Below the pieces are notes generated by a model. That model did not search any database, was not told the DNA's origin, and saw nothing but the letters and a program-made list of their open reading frames with translations. DNA of 64,000 bases from contig CAYJQC010000012.1 of assembly GCA_964372215.1 (NCBI GenBank), forward strand, positions 62,001 to 126,000. The letters are read 5' to 3'. A program made the translations under genes and the position numbers. Positions 19,135 through 30,842 of the stretch are shown here, in pieces. The stretch comes from DAIMFL01 sp964372215 (lineage in GTDB: Bacteria > Pseudomonadota > Alphaproteobacteria > Dongiales > Dongiaceae). Within the stretch, counting starts at the first letter, position 1; the number at the start of each line of letters is the position of its first letter.

Positions 19135-20163
19135 TCAGGCCCGCGCGGCGGCCCTTGCGGCATGGGCGATCGCCAGAAACGCGTGACGCATCAGCGCCTC
19201 GTCGGGCGCGCCGGTGCGCTTGCACGCCATCTCCGCCTCGAGCAGCCGATCCAAGGCCTGCGCCACCCGGCCCGCGGGCCAGCGCCGCGCCTGGCGCTGG
19301 AAGCGCTCGACCTGGCGGAAATGCACCGGCGGGCGCAGCGACTTGACCGCGCGCTCGGCGTCGCCGCCGGCGGCGATGACGAGGCCGGCCTGGTGCAGCC
19401 GCAGCAGGTGCCGCGACACCGCCCGCAGCAGACCGATGGGATTGGCGCCATCCTGCAGGCCGCGATCGACGGCGCGATCGAGCCCGGCGACGTCGCCGTC
19501 GGCCAGGGCGAAGGCGACATCGTCGAGCGACGCGGCGGCGCTGTCGCCGACGCAGGCGATGGCGTCGTCGAGCGTCACCTGGCCGCCGGCCTCGCCCTTG
19601 TACAGGACCAGCTTGTCCAGCTCCGACCGGCTTACCCCGCGGTCGCCGCCCAGGCTGTCGAGCAGGAAGGCGCGCGCCTCGGCGCTGACGCTCAGGCGCG
19701 CCGCCTTGAACGTGGAGTCGACCAGGGCCGCCAGGGCGCCGCCTTCGTCGCGGTAGCAGGGCAGGGCGGCGCCGGCGGCGGCGCGCTCGAACATCTGGCG
19801 CAGCGACGAACGCGGCCCGAGATCGCCAGCCTCGACGACGACCAGGGCGGCCGGGGCAGGGCCGTCGAGCAGCCCCTGGAACCGGCTGGTGACCGCGTCG
19901 CCGGCATCGCGCAACCGCACCACCCGGCGCCCGCCGGTCAGCGCCAGGGCGTTGGCCTCGTCGGCCAGGCGGGCCGGATCGTCGCGCAAGGCGGCGGCCG
20001 GGATCTCGACCACCCTGAACGGGTCCGCGGCGTCGCCGGCGACGACCCGCGCGAGCTGCTCGGCGCGTTCGCGCACCAATCCGGAATCCGGACCGTAGAG
20101 CAGCACCCACGAGGCGCCCGGCGATTTCAGGAAGCCGTCGATCTGGCGCGCGTTCAGCTTCAT
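19135..20163 (-). CDS. holA: DNA polymerase III subunit delta
   Basis: 342 residues. The AAA+-like clamp-loader subunit starts MKLNARQIDGFL and has WVLLYGPDSGLVRERAEQLAR, LVVVEAGDL and a C-terminal helical part with LLRAVSRHLLRLHQ. These match alphaproteobacterial HolA. It opens the beta clamp within the clamp loader. It is the last gene of a leuS-lptE-holA run and converges with parB. Confidence 0.93.
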   Translation of the reverse strand: MKLNARQIDGFLKSPGASWVLLYGPDSGLVRERAEQLARVVAGDAADPFRVVEIPAAALRDDPARLADEANALALTGGRRVVRLRDAGDAVTSRFQGLLDGPAPAALVVVEAGDLGPRSSLRQMFERAAAGAALPCYRDEGGALAALVDSTFKAARLSVSAEARAFLLDSLGGDRGVSRSELDKLVLYKGEAGGQVTLDDAIACVGDSAAASLDDVAFALADGDVAGLDRAVDRGLQDGANPIGLLRAVSRHLLRLHQAGLVIAAGGDAERAVKSLRPPVHFRQVERFQRQARRWPAGRVAQALDRLLEAEMACKRTGAPDEALMRHAFLAIAHAARAAARA

Positions 20164-20187
20164 GCCGCGCCTCTCATGCCGCCGCCC

Positions 20188-20719
20188 TCAAGGGGCGGCG
20201 GCGGTCGGCCGCGACAATGCCACGGCGAGCCGCGCCTGGATGTCGTCGCCCAGCACCTGCACGGCGCGGGCCCGGGCATCGTCGATCGACGCCAGGGTCG
20301 CGTACTGCGACTCGAGAATGTCGTAGGACGTGGTGATCCGCGATTCGCCCTTGGTCAGCACCACGGTCTCGCCACCATCGCCCTGCGACACGGCGCGCTG
20401 CAGGACATAGTTGGCGCGCAGCTGGAGGTTGGCGCGGGTCGCCGTTTCGTCGCCGCGAAACGCCAGCTCCTCGCGGGTCTCGATCAGGGTCACCATGAGG
20501 ACGTAGAGCGGCGCCCCCGGCTTGCCGCGGGGATTCAGGCGATCGCGCAGCTCGTTGTAGAGCAACTGGCCGGTGCGGTCGGCAATCGGCGCGATGCGGA
20601 TGGCGGCGAGCTGGTCGGACGCGGAACCGCTGCCCGAGCGCCGGCCATAGAGCGGCTCGAAGCCGCAGCCGCCGGGGCCGGCGGCCAACGCGGCCGCGCC
20701 CGCCGCCAGCAGGCTGCGC

Positions 20720-20733
<14 letters not shown>
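20188..20733 (-). CDS. lptE: LPS-assembly lipoprotein LptE
   Basis: 181 residues. A twin-arginine-like start (SRRSLLAAGAAALAA) leads to Cys23 in PGGCGFEPLYG, the usual alphaproteobacterial LptE lipoprotein site. The body has IRIAPIADRTGQLLYNELRD and YDILESQYATLASIDDARAR, typical of the family. It plugs LptD in the outer membrane during LPS export. Its first 14 bases overlap the end of leuS, so translation is coupled. holA follows 24 bases downstream. Confidence 0.92.
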
Positions 20734-23296
<2,563 letters not shown>

Positions 23297-23376
23297 CGGA
23301 TGCGCGCTTTTTGGAACGGCCGGAGCTCAGCCGATGGGCGCCGCCGCGCGGCGGCCCCGGTGCGAACCCGCCAGTG

Positions 23377-23928
23377 TCATTCGCCGACCTGAACGATGCG
23401 CAGCTGGCGCGCCCGGGTCAGGATCGCGTTCTCCAGCTCGGTGCCGGTGCTGGTGGAGACCGGCGCGTCGACCCAGCCGGCGCCGGCCTGGCGCTGGCGG
23501 AACACCGCCGCGCGAATGCCGTCGGCGCGGAGCGCCCGGCCGAGGATGTAGACGTTGACCTTGAAGCGCTCCTGCGGCGAGGACGGCGGCGAGTACCAGT
23601 CGGTGATGATGACGCCGCCGAACGGGTCGGCCGAGACCAGGGGCATGAACGAAATGGTGTCGAGCGAGGCGCGCCACAGGAAGCTGTTGACGCCGATCCC
23701 GGAGCCCTGGGTGGCCTGTTGCTGCGGGTCCTCGCCGCCAAAGCTCAAACCGCCCTCGCCGAAGACCGACTCGCGGTCGCCATAGACCGGCTTCTGGTCG
23801 CCTTCCTGGCGCGTGTCGGGATAGATCGGATCGCCCCAGCCGCAGGCCGCCATCAGCAACAACAGGCCGAAAGCGACGGGTCGGCGCAGCACGCGCGTCC
23901 ACGGCCCGGTACGGGCGGCACTGGTCAT
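23377..23928 (-). CDS. DUF3576 lipoprotein
   Basis: 183 residues. A hydrophobic leader (FGLLLLMAAC) ends at Cys29, a good lipobox. The mature part reads NSFLWRASLDTISFMPLVSADPFGG, then TDWYSPP and LRADGIRAAVFR, the hallmarks of DUF3576, a family found upstream of leuS in alphaproteobacteria. It is probably an outer-membrane or periplasmic lipoprotein. Its partner LptE in the same transcript suggests envelope work, but the function is not known. leuS begins 80 bases downstream. Confidence 0.9.
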   Translation of the reverse strand: MTSAARTGPWTRVLRRPVAFGLLLLMAACGWGDPIYPDTRQEGDQKPVYGDRESVFGEGGLSFGGEDPQQQATQGSGIGVNSFLWRASLDTISFMPLVSADPFGGVIITDWYSPPSSPQERFKVNVYILGRALRADGIRAAVFRQRQAGAGWVDAPVSTSTGTELENAILTRARQLRIVQVGE

Positions 23929-24154
23929 TGCGGCGGATACTCCGGAAACCACTGATATACGGACACTTAAAGCAGGGGGCGCGGGACAGGTCAAGGCTGG
24001 CCCCCAGGCCGCGCCGCGACCGGCTGGCGACGGGGTTTTCGCTTTGCGGCGGTGGCGGTCTCGCCTATTTAAGGGCCGGACGCGGCGCCGCGTTGCGCCG
24101 GCGAACGAATTCCGGAGGACCGTGCCGGCCGCCTCGGCCGGCGCGGGGACATCG

Positions 24155-24991
24155 ATGGGCAAGATCATCTGGCTGGCTTCGTACCCGAAATCGGGCAACA
24201 CCTGGCTGCGCGCCTTCCTGCACAACCTGCTGCGCAACCCGGACAAGCCGTACCACATCAACCAGCTCACCGACTTCACGCTGAGCGACAACCAGCTGCG
24301 CTGGTTCAACCTGTTCGATCCGCGCCCGGGGCCGGAGCTGCCGAAGGACGTGGTCGCCGCCCTGCGCCCCAAGGTGCACGAGGCCATGACCAAGGCGTCG
24401 GCGGATTCGGTGTTCGTCAAGACCCACAACGCCCTGGTCGAGGACCGCGGCACCGCGATGATCACCATGGCCTGCACCGCGGGCGCGATCTACGTGATCC
24501 GCAATCCGCTCGACGTCGCGATCTCCCACAGCCACCACTACGGCCATTCGCTCGACCAGGCGATCGCGGCGATGAACCTGTGGGGCCTCGAATCGATGAA
24601 CGACGAGATCCACGTCTACGAGCATCACGGCTCGTGGAGCGAGCATGTGATCAGCTGGACCGGGCAGCCGAGCCCGGGCCTGCACGTGGTGCGCTACGAG
24701 GACATGCTCGACTCGCCGCACCGGACCTTCTCCGGCATCGCCGGCTTCCTCGGCCTGAAGCCGACCCGCGAGCGCCTGGACAAGGCGATCAAGCTGAGTT
24801 CGTTCCGGGTGCTCAAGGAGCAGGAGAAGCGGCACGGCTTCATCGAGCGCAGCGGCGCCGGCGAGGCGTTCTTCCGCGAAGGCAAGGCCGGGCAGTGGCG
24901 CAAGGCCCTGAGCGAGGCCCAGGTCGAGGCGCTGGTCGCGGTGCATCGCGAGCAGATGGAGCGTTTCGGCTACTGGCCGCCCAAGGGCTGA
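24155..24991 (+). CDS. Sulfotransferase (PAPS-dependent), paralogue A
   Basis: 278 residues. The 5'-phosphosulfate loop is YPKSGNTWLR at 10-19. The 3'-phosphate site is VIRNPLDVAIS with Arg116 and Ser124. VKTHNAL at about 88-94 supplies the catalytic-region His. It should move sulfate from PAPS to a hydroxyl of a sugar, lipid or small molecule in the cytosol. It is closely related along its whole length to the gene at 29746, including the C-terminal QMERFGYWP. The start ATG at 24155 sits just before the P-loop; longer in-frame extensions look non-coding. Confidence 0.9.
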   Translation: MGKIIWLASYPKSGNTWLRAFLHNLLRNPDKPYHINQLTDFTLSDNQLRWFNLFDPRPGPELPKDVVAALRPKVHEAMTKASADSVFVKTHNALVEDRGTAMITMACTAGAIYVIRNPLDVAISHSHHYGHSLDQAIAAMNLWGLESMNDEIHVYEHHGSWSEHVISWTGQPSPGLHVVRYEDMLDSPHRTFSGIAGFLGLKPTRERLDKAIKLSSFRVLKEQEKRHGFIERSGAGEAFFREGKAGQWRKALSEAQVEALVAVHREQMERFGYWPPKG

Positions 24992-25019
24992 CCCGGCCGC
25001 GCCGGCCGGCGCGAAGCGG

Positions 25020-25838
25020 TCAGGCGGAGGCCGGCGCCGGCTGCAGGTAGCCGGTGATCTGCATGCCCGGGCCGAAGCGCTGCAGGGCCAGCTCGCGCTG
25101 GGCGTCGCTCAGCATCGCCGCGCCGGCCTCGCCGCGATTGATGAAGCGCACCCCGGCCGCGACCGCGCCGGCCCGCTCGCCGGTGTAGAAGAAGCCGGGG
25201 CGCCGCTCGGCGATCTCGCGCTCCTCCATCGCCCGGAGCTGCTCGAAGGACGAGCGCGCGACCGCCGCCGCGATCTCCTCCGGGGTCTTGGTCACGTTCA
25301 GGAAGCGGCAGATGTCGTTCGCGGCCTTGCCGGTGTCGGCCTTCAGATCCTCGTAGCGCAGCACCAGGCGCGGCACCGGGTTGGCCTTGGCGAGCCAGCT
25401 CCTGACGTTTTCCTCCCAGGTTCCCATGGCGTGGCGGCGCCATTCGGGGTCGCCGCCCTCGGCGATGAAGCCGTCGATCCAGCGCTGCAGCCGGGCCGCG
25501 CGCTCGGCCTCGGACATGGCCGCGACCGACTCGCCGGCGCCGAGCAGCCGGTAATTGGCGTTCGACACGGCGACGTCCAGGGGGTTGCGGACGATGTAGA
25601 TGGCGCCGATGACGTCCTCGCGCAGCGGCAGGTCGGGCCGCCACGCCCAGTGGGTCTTGATGAAGGTGGTGCGCTGCCCGATCAGATGGTCGGCGCGCAC
25701 CCCGCGATGGATCCCGGGGATCAGGTTGTCGAGCTCGGCCGAGCTGTCGATCGGCTTGATGATCAGGTTGGCGAGCAGAAACCGCAGCCACGTGTTCCCC
25801 GACCGCGGGTAGGACGCCACCCAGACAAACTTCGCCAC
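25020..25838 (-). CDS. Sulfotransferase (PAPS-dependent), paralogue B
   Basis: 272 residues on the opposite strand to its neighbours. The PAPS loop YPRSGNTWLR is at 10-19, IKTHWAW near residue 60 and the 3'-phosphate site IVRNPLDVAVS with Arg84 and Ser92. The loop between them is shorter than in the paralogues at 24155 and 29746, so the acceptor may differ. The start is a GTG with AAGGAA 8 bases before it. It converges with paralogue A and is divergent from the sulfotransferase-like gene at 25980. Confidence 0.9.
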   Translation of the reverse strand: MAKFVWVASYPRSGNTWLRFLLANLIIKPIDSSAELDNLIPGIHRGVRADHLIGQRTTFIKTHWAWRPDLPLREDVIGAIYIVRNPLDVAVSNANYRLLGAGESVAAMSEAERAARLQRWIDGFIAEGGDPEWRRHAMGTWEENVRSWLAKANPVPRLVLRYEDLKADTGKAANDICRFLNVTKTPEEIAAAVARSSFEQLRAMEEREIAERRPGFFYTGERAGAVAAGVRFINRGEAGAAMLSDAQRELALQRFGPGMQITGYLQPAPASA

Positions 25839-25979
25839 GCTTTGGTTCCTTCACGCGCTGCCGTCGGGCCAACGAGGCTACTCTATAGACGCTCCGCCGC
25901 GATGACGCCATAACGGGGCCGGCCGGCGCCGCGATGCGCTGCCGATCGCTGGTCTCCCATTGCGCCGAAATGCCGCAAC

Positions 25980-26792
25980 ATGCCCGCTGCCGATCCCGCC
26001 GCTCCATCGCCCGCCAGGCCGCAGATCCGGCTGCTGCACCACATGGCGCGGACCGGCGGCACCGTCATCTCGAAATGCCTCGGCTCGATGGCCGGCGTCG
26101 CCCTGCTGTCCGAGATCCATCCGGCCGGCACCAAGTGGTTCAATCCGCTGCAGCAGGCCCATGAATGGTTTGGGCTGCTCAACCCCAGCGACTTGGCCGG
26201 CCTGCGCGCCGGCAAGGGCATGTCGTTTCCCGCTGCGCTGGCGCTGATCGACCGGCGGGCCCGCGAGCGCGGGCTGACGCTTGTCATTCGCGATTGGAGC
26301 CATCTCGATTTCACCGCGGTCCCGTTCCTGCCGCGGCCGAGCTATCGCCTCGGCCTGGCCGAGGCGCTGGCATCCGGTTTCGAGGTGATCCATAGCGCGA
26401 CGGTCCGTCACCCGATCGACCAGTGGCTGAGCCTCAGCAATCTGCCTGTCATGCGCGGCAAGCTCAGCCTTGCCGACTACCTGCGCGGCGCTCGCCGCTT
26501 CGCCGAGGCGGCGTCGCGCATCGGTTTTCTGCGCTACGAGGATTTCGCCGCCGATCCCGACGCCGGGCTGGCGACCCTCTGCGGGTGGCTGCGCATGCCC
26601 GTCGATCCCGGCTATCGTCAGCGCTGGATGCACTATTCCAAGATCACCGGCGACACCATGGGAGACGCAGCCGCCGCGGCGATCCGCCGGCCGCAGCGCA
26701 AGCCCTGCGACCCCGGCCTGATCGCCGCCTTCGCCGCCAATGCCGACTACCTGGCGGCGATCGAGCTGCTCGGCTATGGCCATCCCCAGTGA
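25980..26792 (+). CDS. Divergent sulfotransferase-like P-loop protein
   Basis: 270 residues. The N-terminal HHMARTGGTVISKCLG stands where sulfotransferases have the phosphosulfate loop, but lacks the usual PKSGT pattern. ATVRHPIDQWLSLSN near residue 140 resembles the 3'-phosphate site, and LRYEDFAADPDAGLATLCGWL near 180 is typical of sulfotransferases. It is therefore probably a distant member with an altered donor site. It overlaps the beta-propeller-like gene by 17 bases and lies among sulfotransferases and a GT41 enzyme. The substrate is unknown. Confidence 0.72.
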   Translation: MPAADPAAPSPARPQIRLLHHMARTGGTVISKCLGSMAGVALLSEIHPAGTKWFNPLQQAHEWFGLLNPSDLAGLRAGKGMSFPAALALIDRRARERGLTLVIRDWSHLDFTAVPFLPRPSYRLGLAEALASGFEVIHSATVRHPIDQWLSLSNLPVMRGKLSLADYLRGARRFAEAASRIGFLRYEDFAADPDAGLATLCGWLRMPVDPGYRQRWMHYSKITGDTMGDAAAAAIRRPQRKPCDPGLIAAFAANADYLAAIELLGYGHPQ

Positions 26793-27768
26793 CCATTCGA
26801 CCGGACCGCCGCCCGTGCCCCTGCCGACAGTGATCCTCAGCGCGGTCGTGCGCTCCGCCCATCAGGGCGACAGCCATGGCGGCGTCTACCTGGTCGATCT
26901 CGAGCGCGAGACCTGGGACCAGGCGATCGACTGGAACGACGGCTCGATCACCTGGCAGGGGCGCGGCGGCGACCGCGGCCTGCGCGGCATCGCCGTGCAT
27001 GGCGACGAGATCTTCATTGCCGCCAGCAACGAGGTGTTCGTCTACGACCGCCGGTTCCGGCTGCGGCGCTCGTTCACCAACCGCTTCATGGCGCTGTGCC
27101 ACGAGATCGCCATCGAAGCGGGCAGGCTCTATCTGACCTCGACCGCATTCGACTCGGTGCTGGTCTACGACATCGCCGCCAGCCGGTTCGTCGCCGGCTA
27201 CTGCGTCAAGGTCGGCCAGGTGCCCAATCCGCGGACCGGCCAGGCCGAGCGGCGCATCGGCTTCGGTCCGTTCGACCCGGAAGCCGCCGCCGGCCCGCCG
27301 CGCCAGGACACCGCGCATATCAACAACGTCTGTGCCGACGGCGGCCGTATCTATGTGAGCGGCGTCAATCTCGACCAGCTGCTGGTGATCGAGAACGACC
27401 GCATCGCACCCTATGCCCGGGTGCCGCTGTGGACCCACAACGCGCGGCCGTTCCGCGGCGGCGTGCTGGTCAACTGCACCGGCTCGGATGCGCTGGTGCT
27501 GATGGACCGCGACGGCGTTGCGCGCGTCACGCTGCCGGTGCCGCGCTACGATCCGGCGACGCTCACCCATGCCGACCTGCCGCAGGACCATGCACGCCAG
27601 GCCTTCGCGCGCGGCCTCTGCCTGCTCGATCCGGCGACCGTGGCCGTCGGCTCGTCGCCCGCGACGGTCAGCGTGTTCACCCTCGATCCGCCGGCGCGGG
27701 TGAAGAGCATCAATCTCACCCTCGACATGCGCAACGCGGTCCACGGGCTGGCGCGATGGCCGTTTTGA
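26776..27768 (+). CDS. Beta-propeller-like protein (TIGR03032/DUF4915-like)
   Basis: 330 residues from the ATG at 26776, which overlaps the upstream gene by 17 bases. Repeated four-strand-like units are visible, such as GVYLVDLERETWD, LRGIAVHGDEIFIAASNEVFVYD and HINNVCADGGRIYVSGVNLDQLLVIEND. The DTAHINNVCADGGRIYVSG phrase resembles the TIGR03032/DUF4915 group, which often occurs with sulfotransferase and TPR genes. No signal peptide is seen. Function unknown; it may bind or process the modified glycan. The family call is from pattern memory. Confidence 0.65.
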   Translation: MAIPSDHSTGPPPVPLPTVILSAVVRSAHQGDSHGGVYLVDLERETWDQAIDWNDGSITWQGRGGDRGLRGIAVHGDEIFIAASNEVFVYDRRFRLRRSFTNRFMALCHEIAIEAGRLYLTSTAFDSVLVYDIAASRFVAGYCVKVGQVPNPRTGQAERRIGFGPFDPEAAAGPPRQDTAHINNVCADGGRIYVSGVNLDQLLVIENDRIAPYARVPLWTHNARPFRGGVLVNCTGSDALVLMDRDGVARVTLPVPRYDPATLTHADLPQDHARQAFARGLCLLDPATVAVGSSPATVSVFTLDPPARVKSINLTLDMRNAVHGLARWPF

Positions 27769-27817
27769 GATCCGCCGCAGCGGTGCCGCGCCGGCTGTGG
27801 CCAGCACGGCGCGGGCG

Positions 27818-29578
27818 ATGACCCGCCGGCCGCCCCGATTCGGCGCGCCGCGCGGCCCCCGCCGCGGCAGCAAGCCTCGCTCCGGACCCGGCGGGCCGGC
27901 GGCGACGCCCCCGGTGGCCGTGCTGCTCGATCACGCGCTCGAGCTGCATCGAACCGCGCGCCTGGCCGAAGCTGAGTCGATCTATCGCCGCATCCTGGCG
28001 CTCGCACCTGGCCATCCCGACGCGCTGAACCTGCTCGGGCTGGCGGCATTGCAGTCCGAGCGTCCAGCGGATGGTCTGGCGATGTTCGATCAGGCAATCC
28101 GCAACGCGCCCGCGGTCGCGGATTTCCACAACCACAGAGGCCTCGCGCTGCAGCGGCTCGGCCGCACCGCCGATGCCACCGCGAGCTTCCGCAAGGCGCT
28201 CGCGATCATGCCGCTCCATGTCGGGGCGCTCGCCAACCTTGCCGGTGCGATGCTCGCCAACGGCGAGATCGACGCCGCGATCGACTGCTATCGCCGGGCG
28301 CTCGATCTGCAGCCCGGCCACGCCGAAGCGTTCTCGAACTACCTGCTCGCCCTCAACTACGACCCCGGCGCCGGTGCCGACTTCGTCCTGGCCGAGCACC
28401 GCCGCTTCGAGGCCGTGCTCGGCATCGAAGCGCGCGGCGATCATCGGCGCGATCGGGATCCGGCGCGCCGCCTCAAGGTCGGCTATGTCTCCCCCGATCT
28501 ATGCGAACATTCTTGCGCGTTCTTCGTCGCGCCGTTGCTGGCGGCGCACGACCGGACTTGTGTCGACGTGTTCTGCTACGCGGCCGTGAAGCGACCGGAC
28601 GCGACGACCGCGCGGCTGCGCGGCATGGCCGACCACTGGCGCGACATCGCCGGCCTGGACGACGCCGCGGCCGCCGCCCTGATCGAGCGCGACGGGATCG
28701 ACATCCTGGTCGATCTCGCCGGCCATACCGCCGGCAACCGACTGCCGCTGTTCGCGCGCAAGCCCGCGCCGGTGCAGGTGTCCTGGCTCGGCTATCCCAA
28801 CACCACGGGCCTGCGGGCGATCGACTATCGGCTGACCGACGAATCGGCCGATCCCCCAGGGACCGACTTGGCCGGCGCCGATGGCCGCAATGTCGAACGG
28901 CTGATCCGGCTACCCGGCGGGTTCCTGTGCTACCAGCCGCCCGCCGACGCGCCCGATCCGGCGCCGCCGCCCGTCGTGCGCGGCGCCGGCGTCACCTTCG
29001 GCAGCTTCAACAACTCCAGCAAGATATCGGCGCCCGTGGTCGAGCTCTGGGCCGGGATCCTCGCACGCGCCCCGGCTTCCCGGCTGGTGCTCAAGGCGCG
29101 CCAACTTGAAAGCCAGGCGCTGCGCCAGCACTATGCAGGGCTCTTCTCGGCCCGCGGAATCGCGGCGGACCGCCTCGTTCTGCTGCCCTGGACCGCCACG
29201 ATCCGCGCGGGCATGGCAGCTTACGACGAGGTCGACATCGCCTTGGATACCTTTCCCTACAACGGTACCACGACGACCTGCGAAGCACTGTGGATGGGAG
29301 TGCCGGTGGTGACGCTGGCGGGAGATCGCCACGCCAGCCGCGTCGGCGCCAGCCTGCTGCGCGCGGTCGGTCTGGCAGAACTCGTCACCGAGTCGCCGGC
29401 CGCCTACTTGGCGACGGCCGTGGCTCTGGCCGACAGTCCTGATCGGATCCGGGCTTGGCGCCGGACCCTGCGCGCGCAGGTCGCCGCATCGCCGCTCTGC
29501 GATTCGCGTCAATTCGCCGCCGGTGTGGAGACGGCCTTCCGAACGATGTGGCACCGCTGGTGCGCGCCGGGATGCTAA
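27818..29578 (+). CDS. TPR protein with GT41 (SPINDLY/O-GlcNAc transferase-like) catalytic domain
   Basis: 586 residues from the ATG at 27818; a GTG at 27797 is also possible. A basic, Pro/Gly-rich N-terminus (1-30) leads to about four tetratricopeptide repeats (33-170). The GT41 domain follows from about residue 218: LKVGYVSPDLCEHSCAFF, DLAGHTAGNRLPLFARKPAP (about 299-318), FGSFNNSSKIS and the nucleotide-sugar region PYNGTTTTCEALWMGVPVV. Family members add GlcNAc or another sugar to Ser/Thr of proteins, and in bacteria some modify surface proteins or take part in glycan synthesis. The acceptor is unknown. Confidence 0.92.
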   Translation: MTRRPPRFGAPRGPRRGSKPRSGPGGPAATPPVAVLLDHALELHRTARLAEAESIYRRILALAPGHPDALNLLGLAALQSERPADGLAMFDQAIRNAPAVADFHNHRGLALQRLGRTADATASFRKALAIMPLHVGALANLAGAMLANGEIDAAIDCYRRALDLQPGHAEAFSNYLLALNYDPGAGADFVLAEHRRFEAVLGIEARGDHRRDRDPARRLKVGYVSPDLCEHSCAFFVAPLLAAHDRTCVDVFCYAAVKRPDATTARLRGMADHWRDIAGLDDAAAAALIERDGIDILVDLAGHTAGNRLPLFARKPAPVQVSWLGYPNTTGLRAIDYRLTDESADPPGTDLAGADGRNVERLIRLPGGFLCYQPPADAPDPAPPPVVRGAGVTFGSFNNSSKISAPVVELWAGILARAPASRLVLKARQLESQALRQHYAGLFSARGIAADRLVLLPWTATIRAGMAAYDEVDIALDTFPYNGTTTTCEALWMGVPVVTLAGDRHASRVGASLLRAVGLAELVTESPAAYLATAVALADSPDRIRAWRRTLRAQVAASPLCDSRQFAAGVETAFRTMWHRWCAPGC

Positions 29579-29745
29579 ACTCCCAGTCCGCATGTCGCCG
29601 GAGCCTCGCCGCGCGGTCGCGCCTGTGCGACGCTTGGCGGTCCGCCTGTACGACGGACGCCACGTTCGCTGGCATGTACCGGCGCGGTGCAGGTCATGCG
29701 GACGGGTGTTCCTGAACCGCGCTTCCAGGGCTTTCCGGCACCTTC

Positions 29746-30597
29746 ATGAGCAAGATCGTCTGGCTCGCTTCGTTCCCGCGCTCGGGCAACACTTGGTTGC
29801 GCGCGTTCCTGCACAACTACCTGCGGGACCGCGGCGAGCCCTACGACATCAACCGGCTGCAGGACTTCTCGCTGATCGAATGCGACGCGCGCTGGTATCG
29901 CGGCCTCGATCCCCGCCCGGTCGTCGAGCTCGGCAAGGAGGAGGTCGCGGCGTTGCGGTCCAAGGCGCAGGCCGCGATGACCCGCGCCTCGCCCGACAGC
30001 GTCTTCGTCAAGACGCACAACGCGCTGATCGAGGACCGCGGGCACCTGCTGATCGATCCGGCGCTGACCGCGGGTGCGATCTACGTGGTCCGCAACCCGC
30101 TCGACGTGGTGCTGTCGTACGGCGCGCATTTCGGCGTGTCGCTCGATGACGCGATCGCCGCGATGACCCACGAAGGCACCCAGTCGATCGCCAACCAGGA
30201 GAACCACGTCTACGAGGTCTTCGGCTCCTGGGACCAGAACGTGCGGAGCTGGACCGCACAGGCTAGCCCCGCCGTCCTGGTGCTGCGCTACGAGGACATG
30301 CAGGCGGCCCCCGAGGCAGCCTTCGGCCGGGTCGCGGGCTTCCTTGGCCTGCATTCCGATGCCGATCGGCTGGACCGCGCCATCCGGCACAGCTCGTTCG
30401 ACATGCTGCGGCAGCAGGAGGAGCGCCGCGGCTTCCGCGAGCGCAGCCTGAAATCGCCGCGCTTTTTTCGCGAAGGCCGGGTCGGCCAATGGCGCGAGCG
30501 GTTGACCCAGGCGCAGATCGACGCACTCGTCGCCGCCTGTCGCCCGCAGATGGAACGCTTCGGCTACTGGCCGATCGAGGGAACGGCCGAGATTTGA
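29746..30597 (+). CDS. Sulfotransferase (PAPS-dependent), paralogue C
   Basis: 283 residues. The PAPS loop FPRSGNTWLR is at 10-19, with VKTHNAL and VVRNPLDVVLS forming the rest of the donor site. The C-terminus QMERFGYWPIEG matches that of the gene at 24155, and the two align without large gaps, so they arose by duplication. It stands 167 bases after the GT41 gene on the same strand; that gap shows no clear feature. Confidence 0.9.
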   Translation: MSKIVWLASFPRSGNTWLRAFLHNYLRDRGEPYDINRLQDFSLIECDARWYRGLDPRPVVELGKEEVAALRSKAQAAMTRASPDSVFVKTHNALIEDRGHLLIDPALTAGAIYVVRNPLDVVLSYGAHFGVSLDDAIAAMTHEGTQSIANQENHVYEVFGSWDQNVRSWTAQASPAVLVLRYEDMQAAPEAAFGRVAGFLGLHSDADRLDRAIRHSSFDMLRQQEERRGFRERSLKSPRFFREGRVGQWRERLTQAQIDALVAACRPQMERFGYWPIEGTAEI

Positions 30598-30608
30598 ACG
30601 CTGGACCG

Positions 30609-30842
30609 GTCTTGGCCGCCGATCCGGTCAAGCTCGGCAACCCCTATGCCTGGGACGCCTGAACTGTCGGACTCGGCTGGACCGATGGCCAGTACGAGGT
30701 CTCCAGCAAGAACGACGACGACACTCACGACGTCTTCCGGCTGACCGGCGCCTACGCGATGAGCCCGGGCACAACCCTGGAAAGGATGGCACTGGAAGGG
30801 ATGGCGGGCTACGCCAGCTACGAAGACGACGACAACGCCTAA
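30609..30842 (+). pseudogene. Decayed porin fragment
   Basis: In frame from 30609, the sequence reads AADPVKLGN, the stretch just after the signal peptide of the intact porin downstream (AADPVKLTIS). It then jumps to YAWDA followed by a TGA stop and TVGLGWTDGQYEVSS, and ends LTGAYAMSPGTTLE to a TAA at 30840-30842. The intact porin has YAWDAWTVGLTWSHGQYETSS and FTGAYALGPGINLE. So most of the middle is deleted, one Trp codon has become TGA and the final strand is missing. It has no start codon or complete barrel. Confidence 0.85.
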
